33,156 nt of DNA from Tissierella sp. GTDB lineage: Bacteria; Bacillota; Clostridia; Tissierellales; Tissierellaceae. This document shows positions 28,407 through 33,156 of the stretch, in pieces (within the stretch, counting starts at the first letter, position 1; every line of letters begins with the position of its first letter). The stretch lies in NCBI GenBank assembly GCA_012735585.1, contig JAAYGX010000153.1:1-33156 (forward strand), written 5' to 3'. The notes beneath the pieces are model-generated. The model made no database searches, was not told where the DNA came from, and saw only the letters and a list, made by a program, of their open reading frames with translations. Made by a program: the position numbers and the translations under genes.

Positions 28407-29966
28407 TTGATAAAACATTTAAGTTTATTTAGTGGGATAGAATCATTTAAAAAAGCATTAACGAATTTGGGTATTGCTAATGAATTAGTGGGTTTTAGTG
28501 AATTTGATAAATATGCAACAGTGGCTTTAACAGCTATACATGGAGTGAGTGAAGAACTAAATTATGGAGATATAACCAAAATAGATGAAACAAAACTGCC
28601 AAATTGTGATTTGATAACTTATGGTTTTCCTTGCCAAGACATTTCAGTTGCAGGGTTAGGGAAAGGGATTATAGAAGGTGAAACGAGAAGTGGGTTGCTA
28701 TTTGATGCCCTAAGAATTATTAAATACAAGAAACCAAAATATGCAATAGCAGAGAACGTTAAAAACTTAGTAGGTAAGAGATTTAAAGAAGATTTTGAAA
28801 GTCTGCTAGGAGAATTAGAGAGTTATGGATATAACAACTATTGGAAAGTGTTAAATGCTAAAGACTATGGGATTCCACAAAATAGGGAAAGAGTCTTTAT
28901 TGTAAGCATAAGAAAAGATGTAGATGATGGGAAATTTGAGTTTCCTAAAAGATTCGATAATGGGATAAGGTTGAGAGATTTCTTGGAGAATGAAGTGGAA
29001 GAAAAGTATTATATAGAGAATGAAAAGGTAGAGAAACTCATAAACTCAATCAATCTATCAGACAGAGGTGTGGAAAAAACACCTAATGAAATACAAATGA
29101 TAGAAGTAGAACAACTAGTTAGAGTTAGAAAGCATGAAGTAGATATCGAAGGGTTGATATTTTGTTTAAGAGAGCATAAGGAAAAATCAAAACTGACAAA
29201 TAGGCAAATTTCAGAATCTTTAAATAAGCCTATTACACTTGTAGAACATTGGTTTAGAAGGGATAGTAGTTTTGCAATTCCAGATGAAGACACTTGGTAT
29301 AAGTTAAAGGAATTATTAAAAATAGAAATAAACGAATTTGATTCACCAATCACAGAGTTTGAAGAAAAACAAGGTGTTTATGAGAAAGGCAATAGATATT
29401 ATCATGAAAAAGGAATTGCACCAACTCTTACTACATCTGCAAATGAAAGGATCATAGAACAAACACCTAATGAGTTAAAACTATTTATAAACTTGAAAGG
29501 TGGAAAGTGGGACAAGATACATGAGAGCGCAAGAAGAGTGCATGATGAAGAAGGCTTATCTCTGACTATGCCGACTTGTGGTGGTGGGAATATTGAACCT
29601 AAGGTTGCAGTAAGAGAAGCGACCAAAAAAGGATATGCAGTAGCAACAGTTGGAGATTCTATTAATATAGCATTCCCTAATAGCGCAACCAGGAGAGGTA
29701 GGAGGGGAGAAGGAGTAGCACAAACACTAGAAACTGGATGCAATCAAGCGACATTAGAAAGCAACTACAGAATAAGAAAACTAACACCTCTTGAGTGTTG
29801 GAGGTTGATGGGATTCACTGATGAAGACTATTGGAAAGCTAGAACTGCTTTGGAGGAAAGATTTTATAATGGTAAAGACAAATCTAATAGTCAAATGTAT
29901 AAAATGGCTGGCAATTCTATAGTAGTAAATGTATTGGAAGGGATATTAAAAAATCTTATTAAGTAA
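28407..29966 (+). CDS. DNA (cytosine-5) methyltransferase, large and possibly multispecific
   Basis: A 519-aa protein with TTG start. Motif I is LSLFSGIES (5-13), motif IV GFPCQDIS has catalytic C76, motif VI is ENV at 116-118, motif VIII QNRERVF begins at 158, motif IX RKLTPLECWRLMGF is near 455, and motif X GNS is at 502-504. The variable region between VIII and IX is about 280 residues, far longer than in single-specificity enzymes, and has three TL/LT-type target motifs (near 340, 387, 440) plus an inserted helix-turn-helix-like segment (TNRQISESLNKPITLVEHWF). No restriction enzyme is next to it, so it is an orphan, likely protecting phage DNA. Confidence 0.93.
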   Translation: MIKHLSLFSGIESFKKALTNLGIANELVGFSEFDKYATVALTAIHGVSEELNYGDITKIDETKLPNCDLITYGFPCQDISVAGLGKGIIEGETRSGLLFDALRIIKYKKPKYAIAENVKNLVGKRFKEDFESLLGELESYGYNNYWKVLNAKDYGIPQNRERVFIVSIRKDVDDGKFEFPKRFDNGIRLRDFLENEVEEKYYIENEKVEKLINSINLSDRGVEKTPNEIQMIEVEQLVRVRKHEVDIEGLIFCLREHKEKSKLTNRQISESLNKPITLVEHWFRRDSSFAIPDEDTWYKLKELLKIEINEFDSPITEFEEKQGVYEKGNRYYHEKGIAPTLTTSANERIIEQTPNELKLFINLKGGKWDKIHESARRVHDEEGLSLTMPTCGGGNIEPKVAVREATKKGYAVATVGDSINIAFPNSATRRGRRGEGVAQTLETGCNQATLESNYRIRKLTPLECWRLMGFTDEDYWKARTALEERFYNGKDKSNSQMYKMAGNSIVVNVLEGILKNLIK

Positions 29967-29986
29967 GTCGCACTACAAGTAAAATG

Positions 29987-30018
29987 CGACCATATTGCCA
30001 AGACCAGCAATATGGTCG
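29987..30018 (+). promoter_or_regulatory. Perfect 12-bp hairpin after methyltransferase
   Basis: CGACCATATTGC (29987-29998) pairs fully with GCAATATGGTCG (30007-30018) around an 8-nt loop, without a T run. Its left arm overlaps an alternative pairing GTCGCA/TGCGAC (29967-29972/29985-29990). It could be an mRNA processing site, a weak terminator or a DNA-binding palindrome. Confidence 0.65.
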
Positions 30019-30034
30019 AGAAGAAGGTGATTAA

Positions 30035-30571
30035 ATGAAAGCTAGTAATATAAAACTTCAATATCCAGAGGACTATAAAAAAATGGAGATAGTCCTCACA
30101 TTGGATAAAACTCAACAAAATATACAAAAGATAGCTGACTTAAAAAAGATAATCGAAGAAGGTAAGCTACTAAAAGTAGATATCAAGCAACATAGAAAAA
30201 GACGGAGCCTTGATGCTAACGCAATGCTTTGGGTAATCCTAAGTGAAATGGCCATTATCCTTAGGACAACTAAAGAAGAATTATATTTAGAAATGCTAGG
30301 CAGATATGGAGTATTTACTCATATAATAGTTAAACCCGAAGTTGTGGACAAGGTTAAAAATGAATGGCGAACAGTGAGGGAACTAGGGGAAATCACTGTA
30401 AATGGACAAACTGGCATACAGCTACAATGTTACTTTGGTTCCTCAACTTATAACTCTAAGGAATTTAGTATATTGCTTGATGGAGTTGTGTCAGAAGCGA
30501 AAGAGCTAGGAATTGATGTGATCTCGGATAAAGAAAAACAAGAATTAATAGAAAAATGGGGGCAAAGATAA
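30035..30571 (+). CDS. NinB-like recombination protein
   Basis: A 178-aa protein with ATG behind GAAGGTGATTAA. HRKRRSLDANAMLWVILSEM and YGVFTHIIVKPEVVDKVKNE match the NinB/Orf-like family seen in Firmicutes phages late in the early operon. NinB (lambda Orf) helps load annealing proteins onto SSB-coated DNA. Together with Gam-like, Rad52-like and RusA it completes a recombination set. Confidence 0.8.
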   Translation: MKASNIKLQYPEDYKKMEIVLTLDKTQQNIQKIADLKKIIEEGKLLKVDIKQHRKRRSLDANAMLWVILSEMAIILRTTKEELYLEMLGRYGVFTHIIVKPEVVDKVKNEWRTVRELGEITVNGQTGIQLQCYFGSSTYNSKEFSILLDGVVSEAKELGIDVISDKEKQELIEKWGQR

Positions 30572-30736
30572 ATGGAAGATGTAAAGAAAATAATTGAGAT
30601 AGATAAAATGTTAGAGATTGTATTAACAGGCAAAGTAGAACATTTACAAGAAGCAAGACGAGCTAAATGGATGCTAGATGTATATTTAGAAGATAAGAAT
30701 GTAGAGGTGTGGAAATACACTTTAGACGAAGAATAG
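30572..30736 (+). CDS. Small hypothetical protein before late activator
   Basis: A 54-aa protein (IIEIDKMLEIVLTGKVEHLQ; EARRAKWMLDVYLEDKNVEV). It starts 1 nt after the NinB-like stop. Helical; unknown function. Confidence 0.65.
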   Translation: MEDVKKIIEIDKMLEIVLTGKVEHLQEARRAKWMLDVYLEDKNVEVWKYTLDEE

Positions 30737-30746
30737 GGGGAATTAC

Positions 30747-31184
30747 ATGACTATAAATTATTACAAAAAAACAGAGTACTTACTTTATAATTATAAAATG
30801 ATAGAGATAAGTATAGAAAATATGGAGCAAGAGATTGAATACTTAAAAAACAATGATGGTACATCTGGATTAAGTTATGATGGAATTAGTACAAGTCCAA
30901 CCAACAAGACTAGTAATCCAACGGAGAACGTGGCATTAAGTAATTCAGAGAAGATCCATTACCTTGAACATAACATAAGAAAAAATAAGAGATTGTTAGA
31001 TAGTGTAAATAGAGCTTTGGAAGGATTAACAAATACAGAAAGAATCATACTCCAACAAAAATATATTGAGGGTAAACAATGGTGGCAAGTATCTGCAATG
31101 GCTGGATATAGTGAAAGTTGGAGTAAATCAGTTAGGAAAGAAGCGATCAATAAATTAATAATAGGAATGTATGGGGAAAGGTAA
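30747..31184 (+). CDS. ArpU-like late transcription regulator (sigma-70 region 4-like)
   Basis: A 145-aa protein. A coiled N-terminal half (MIEISIENMEQEIEYLKNND) is followed by a helix-turn-helix of sigma region 4 type (LTNTERIILQQKYIEGKQWW, VSAMAGYSESWSKSVRKEAI). This is the ArpU/RinA-like group that switches on late genes. It sits immediately before the GTAC-box promoter, its likely target. Confidence 0.88.
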   Translation: MTINYYKKTEYLLYNYKMIEISIENMEQEIEYLKNNDGTSGLSYDGISTSPTNKTSNPTENVALSNSEKIHYLEHNIRKNKRLLDSVNRALEGLTNTERIILQQKYIEGKQWWQVSAMAGYSESWSKSVRKEAINKLIIGMYGER

Positions 31185-31188
31185 AGGC

Positions 31189-31242
31189 AGTACGAAAAAA
31201 GTACTTTTACAGTACCATATTTGGTAAATCCTGTTATATAAT
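31189..31242 (+). promoter_or_regulatory. Late promoter with three AGTAC boxes at 11-bp spacing
   Basis: AGTAC occurs at 31189-31193, 31200-31204 and 31211-31215, exactly 11 bp apart and so on one face of the helix. A TATAAT box lies at 31237-31242 and no -35 hexamer is present at the right distance, where the last AGTAC box sits instead. This is the layout of an activator-dependent promoter; the ArpU-like protein encoded just upstream is the natural candidate activator. Confidence 0.7.
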
Positions 31243-31302
31243 TAAGACGTGATAAGTGTCTCACAAAAGGCTCCCTCAAGATAAAGCAAGGATTCTTAAT
31301 CA

Positions 31303-31333
31303 AAAAGGCTACCTGGACAGTAGCCTTTTATGG
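31303..31333 (+). terminator. Terminator-like hairpin in late leader
   Basis: AAAAGGCTAC (31303-31312) pairs with GTAGCCTTTT (31320-31329) around CTGGACA. The T run is short and is part of the stem, so it may act as an attenuator rather than a full terminator. It abuts the 5' end of the tRNA-like fold. The bases 31243-31302 before it hold no gene. Confidence 0.5.
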
Positions 31334-31406
31334 AAAGTTAGCTAAGAAGGATTAGCGTTACCCTGAAAAGGTAAAGAGGTTAGATCGTTACTAACACTTT
31401 CCACCA
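31332..31406 (+). tRNA. tRNA-Phe(GAA)-like gene with encoded CCA
   Basis: A full cloverleaf can be drawn: acceptor GGAAAGT/ACTTTCC (31332-31338/31396-31402), T8 A9, D-stem GCTA/TAGC with GG in the loop, and anticodon stem TTACC/GGTAA with loop CTGAAAA (31363-31369, anticodon GAA). The T-stem is GTTAG/CTAAC with the closing G-C, followed by discriminator A and CCA (31404-31406). All stems are perfect. Oddities: the T loop is ATCGTTA instead of TTCRANY (positions 54 and 58 swapped), position 48 is G, and the D loop ends in T. It may be a working phage tRNA, a decayed one, or a tRNA mimic. Confidence 0.65.
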
Positions 31407-31450
31407 GCACTGAATATAAACATGGGCTTAGGTTGTAGACTAAGCAAAAC

Positions 31451-31484
31451 AAGGGCTTACTAATAATAGAGTAGGTCCTTTTAT
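31451..31484 (+). terminator. Terminator-like hairpin after tRNA-like gene
   Basis: AAGGGCTTACT (31451-31461) pairs with AGTAGGTCCTT (31470-31480), 11 bp with two G-T pairs, followed by TTATAATG. Between the tRNA and this stem is another small hairpin GCTTAG/CTAAGC (31426-31431/31440-31445). Confidence 0.6.
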
Positions 31485-31492
31485 AATGTAAA

Positions 31493-31562
31493 AAACAGGT
31501 CGTTTGAAACGTCTTGTTTAAGGAGTGATGCTAAGATGTTAATCGAAAAACATCATGTATGA
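31493..31562 (+). promoter_or_regulatory. Leader hairpin with possible 8-codon leader ORF
   Basis: AAACAGG/CTTGTTT (31493-31499/31513-31519) with an inner CGTT/AACG forms a hairpin that ends right at AAGGAG (31520-31525). Ten bases on, ATG at 31536 opens an 8-residue ORF (MLIEKHHV) ending at 31562. It has good ribosome-site spacing but is too short to prove. Confidence 0.4.
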
Positions 31563-31586
31563 GTAGTATTTAAAAGTCAGGGAGGA

Positions 31587-31865
31587 TTGGACTTTGAACT
31601 CAATTATAAATATTTGGATTCAGAAAGCCACCGTGGGATTGATGGACCTCATAGAAATAAAGAAACTGATCTAACGTACAAAAGAGAACTACAAATCAAC
31701 TTAGAGAACTTATTAACTCAAGATTATTATAATATAGCAGAACTAATAAGCATTTTAGGATTACAAGAGAAACAAGCAAATAAAGCTTTCAGAAAGTTAC
31801 TTAGAGTAAATGGGATAAGTAGAGAAGAAGTAATTCGTCGCCTAATGGGTGGCAGATTATATTAG
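31587..31865 (+). CDS. Late helix-turn-helix-like protein, start uncertain
   Basis: About 92 aa. The C-terminal half (LTQDYYNIAELISILGLQEK, NKAFRKLLRVNGISREEVIR) looks like a DNA-binding helix-turn-helix of a kind common just before HNH and terminase genes. The frame has no ATG. TTG 31587 is the first possible start but lies only 1 nt from GGGAGG, and no better start exists upstream before a stop. The real start may be TTG 31614 or need recoding. Confidence 0.65.
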   Translation: MDFELNYKYLDSESHRGIDGPHRNKETDLTYKRELQINLENLLTQDYYNIAELISILGLQEKQANKAFRKLLRVNGISREEVIRRLMGGRLY

Positions 31866-31876
31866 GGGTGATTAAA

Positions 31877-32062
31877 ATGACCATAGGAGAGAGATTGAGA
31901 TTAACTGATATAGATACTTATAATAAATTAATAAAGCTGTGCCAGAAGGAAATACAAAAGCCTAAGAAAGATATCAAGTTAGGTTGTAGTGTAGAAGAGT
32001 TGATGCAGTCGGATAGTTACAGTAGAAGCGGTAGAAGGGTTAAACAAAGGAGCTGGGGATAA
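31877..32062 (+). CDS. Small late protein
   Basis: A 61-aa basic protein (MTIGERLRLTDIDTYNKLIK; VEELMQSDSYSRSGRRVKQR). ATG 31877 follows GGGGTGATTAAA. This type, often ending in a basic RRVKQ tail, is found near terminase genes in clostridial phages; function unknown. The stop overlaps the next start. Confidence 0.75.
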   Translation: MTIGERLRLTDIDTYNKLIKLCQKEIQKPKKDIKLGCSVEELMQSDSYSRSGRRVKQRSWG

Positions 32063-32244
32063 TGGGTGCATTAGAAATAACTCTTATAATAACAATATCA
32101 AGTATAGTGTCTTTAACGGCCTTGTTTTTTCATGTAAAAAAGATAGAAAAGTTATTCTTTGGCATGCTTGAAGAATATAGGGAACAGATTAAAGATGTAA
32201 CGATTGATACTATAAAAAATTGGCTAGAATCAACGCATAAATAA
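32062..32244 (+). CDS. Small single-pass membrane protein
   Basis: A 60-aa protein. One N-terminal membrane helix (LEITLIITISSIVSLTALFF) is followed by an amphipathic charged tail (EKLFFGMLEEYREQIKDVTI). AAAGGAGCTGGGGATA precedes the start. Coupled to the previous gene (TAATG). Role unknown. Confidence 0.7.
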   Translation: MGALEITLIITISSIVSLTALFFHVKKIEKLFFGMLEEYREQIKDVTIDTIKNWLESTHK

Positions 32245-32327
32245 AGTTGTATTCCACGCTTGAGAGAAGTTCATTTAATGGCTTGAAATACACATTCTTA
32301 TTTTTAGTAAAAAATACGAACGAATAG

Positions 32328-32356
32328 TTGTTAATATTTACCTCCTTGGATATAAT
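32328..32356 (+). promoter_or_regulatory. Own promoter of zinc-ribbon moron gene
   Basis: TTGTTA (32328-32333), 17-nt spacer, TATAAT (32351-32356), followed by a short leader and GGGAGG. A vegetative-type promoter inside the late region points to expression in the lysogen. Confidence 0.7.
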
Positions 32357-32378
32357 AGAGGAAAAGGGAGGGAACGTT

Positions 32379-32732
32379 ATGGATTGGAATAAAATTAAAG
32401 ACAGTGCTAAAGATTTAGCTACTAAGGGTATGGAAGCATCAAAAGATTTAGCTGAAAAGAAACTAGAAGAATCAAAAGAGAAGAAAGAACAGAAGAAGTT
32501 AGAGGAACAAGAACTTAAAGACAGAATAAAACAAATGGATAAGGAAGGTATAGTATATTGTCCTAAGTGTTATTCGAATCAAATAACAGCTAATAAGAAA
32601 GGGTTTAGCTTAGGGAAAGCAGCGGCAGGGTCACTAATAGCAGGTGGAGTGTTACTAGGAGCAGTAGGAAAAAATAAGATAGAAGTTACATGCCTAAAGT
32701 GTGGGAATAAATGGAAGGCAGGCAAGAAATAG
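32379..32732 (+). CDS. Zinc-ribbon protein with Gly-rich hydrophobic insert (moron)
   Basis: A 117-aa protein. The N-terminal 60 residues form a highly charged amphipathic helix (DSAKDLATKGMEASKDLAEK and following). CPKC and CLKC pairs (about 62-65 and 104-107) form a zinc ribbon interrupted by a Gly/Ala hydrophobic stretch (LGKAAAGSLIAGGVLLGAVG), similar in layout to LITAF-like membrane zinc ribbons. It has its own promoter and terminator, so it is probably expressed from the prophage. Confidence 0.8.
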   Translation: MDWNKIKDSAKDLATKGMEASKDLAEKKLEESKEKKEQKKLEEQELKDRIKQMDKEGIVYCPKCYSNQITANKKGFSLGKAAAGSLIAGGVLLGAVGKNKIEVTCLKCGNKWKAGKK

Positions 32733-32757
32733 AGACATCCGAGAGGGTGTCTTTTTA
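32733..32757 (+). terminator. Terminator of moron gene
   Basis: AGACATCC/GGGTGTCT (32733-32740/32745-32752) with loop GAGA and one G-T pair, followed by TTTTAT. It begins right after the stop codon. Confidence 0.85.
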
Positions 32758-32771
32758 TATGAGGTGATGCA

Positions 32772-33113
32772 ATGAGTTACAATACGAGACCAGACAAAAA
32801 AGGAGCACACCGTGCTAACTATGAAAGAAATAAGAAACGTATACTAGCCACTCAAAACATATGTGGAATTTGTGGGCATCCAGTTGATATGAGTTTAAAA
32901 CATGGTGCCCCAATGGCAGCGACTATAGACCATATAATTCCAGTTGCTAAAAATGGACACCCTAGTGACATTGAAAACTTACAACTTGCACATTGGACTT
33001 GCAATAGGCAAAAATCAGATAAGATATTTAAAACAAATAAAGAAGAACAAGTCGTACTAGGTAATAGGAACTTACCACAAAGTATGGATTGGAAAAACTA
33101 TAGGAGTGATTAG
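32772..33113 (+). CDS. HNH endonuclease (packaging-associated)
   Basis: A 113-aa protein. The zinc pair CGICG (around 31-35) and a later Cys in HWTCN frame the HNH motif: AATIDHIIPVAKNGHPSDIE gives the first His, ENLQLAHWTCNRQKSDK the Asn and last His. HNH proteins placed just before the small terminase gene work with terminase in cos-site cutting in related phages. ATG after ATATGAGGTGATGCA. Confidence 0.92.
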   Translation: MSYNTRPDKKGAHRANYERNKKRILATQNICGICGHPVDMSLKHGAPMAATIDHIIPVAKNGHPSDIENLQLAHWTCNRQKSDKIFKTNKEEQVVLGNRNLPQSMDWKNYRSD

Positions 33114-33130
33114 AATCCCCTATAAAGAAA

Positions 33131-33156
33131 GAAGGGGGCATACCCACCCCCTAGCA
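33131..33156. other. GC-rich inverted repeat at window end, cos-like
   Basis: GGGGG (33134-33138) and CCCCC (33147-33151) form an inverted pair with CATACCCA between them, in an otherwise AT-rich genome. It lies between HNH and the expected small terminase gene, where cos sites of HNH-encoding phages are found. The window ends 5 bases later, so the site may be incomplete. Confidence 0.5.

Noticed and set aside
31241-31300. A second tRNA-like fold (ATTAAGA/TCTTAAT closing stem)
   Set aside because: Only about 60 nt, no anticodon or T arm, and the likely transcription start falls inside the left arm.
31248-31586. T-box riboswitch in the late leader
   Set aside because: No T-box consensus or specifier loop was found; the tRNA-like element is in cis and the region lacks the conserved antiterminator bulge.
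32315-32327. A second LexA-like site (ACGAACGAATA) before the moron promoter
   Set aside because: It lacks the GAAC-N4-GTTC symmetry, so there is no support for SOS control there.
1-33156. The window as a complete circularly closed genome
   Set aside because: Joining the ends would leave only a 33-codon small terminase, and no terminal repeat is visible, so sequence is missing at the junction.

Overview
This window is an almost complete genome of a temperate, long-tailed (siphovirus-type) phage or prophage of a low-GC Gram-positive bacterium. The evidence is strong AT bias, AGGAGG-type ribosome sites with ATG, GTG and TTG starts, an XkdX/XhlA/amidase lysis block, an ArpU-like late regulator, DnaD/DnaC-like replication genes and a Firmicutes-type LexA box. 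A clostridial (Clostridia/Tissierellia-like) host is a reasonable guess, but the sequence alone does not prove it.

Layout. Positions 1-5231 hold the tail end of a gene that is probably the small terminase, the large terminase, a tiny membrane peptide, a structured RNA leader, the GP20-type scaffold, the major capsid protein, connector and head-closure proteins, and the tail tube. No portal or SPP1 gp7-like minor head gene is present, and a Shine-Dalgarno (SD) sequence with no gene is left where they should start. Positions 5243-12686 encode tail assembly: chaperones joined by a -1 frameshift at A AAA AAC, tape measure, Dit-like proteins, a Tal protein with Ser and His repeats, a fibre/RBP, and XkdX. 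Positions 12794-13953 are lysis genes (XhlA-like, amidase, holin), closed by two terminators.

Positions 14242-17004 are an accessory island bounded by terminators. It holds a membrane peptide overlapping a small XRE regulator, then an FtsK/HerA-type translocase, a replication-relaxation-like protein and a secreted protein. Positions 17037-19704 are the lysogeny module: a candidate attP, a tyrosine integrase and small partner on the minus strand under a promoter with an exact LexA box, a CI-like repressor, and a divergent Cro-like gene whose promoter carries an operator between -35 and -10.

Positions 19727-31184 are the early operon: an ORF6N/ORF6C antirepressor, a Gam-like nuclease inhibitor, a Rad52-like annealing protein, a DnaD-like initiator, a DnaC-like loader, RusA, MazG, many small unknown proteins, a large orphan C5 cytosine methyltransferase, a NinB-like protein and an ArpU-like late activator. 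Positions 31185-31586 form a late control region. It has three GTAC boxes spaced exactly 11 bp apart before a TATAAT box, then a structured leader with a tRNA-Phe(GAA)-like cloverleaf that carries CCA. The end of the window holds small late genes, a zinc-ribbon moron with its own promoter and terminator, an HNH endonuclease and a GC-rich cos-like sequence. The window stops where the small terminase would begin, so late transcription presumably runs from there into the structural genes at position 1.

The best candidates for something undescribed are the FtsK/relaxation/secreted-protein island with its 12-bp repeats, the tRNA-like late leader with its phased GTAC boxes, the apparent portal deletion, and the methyltransferase with several target-recognition motifs and a hairpin-hidden ribosome site.
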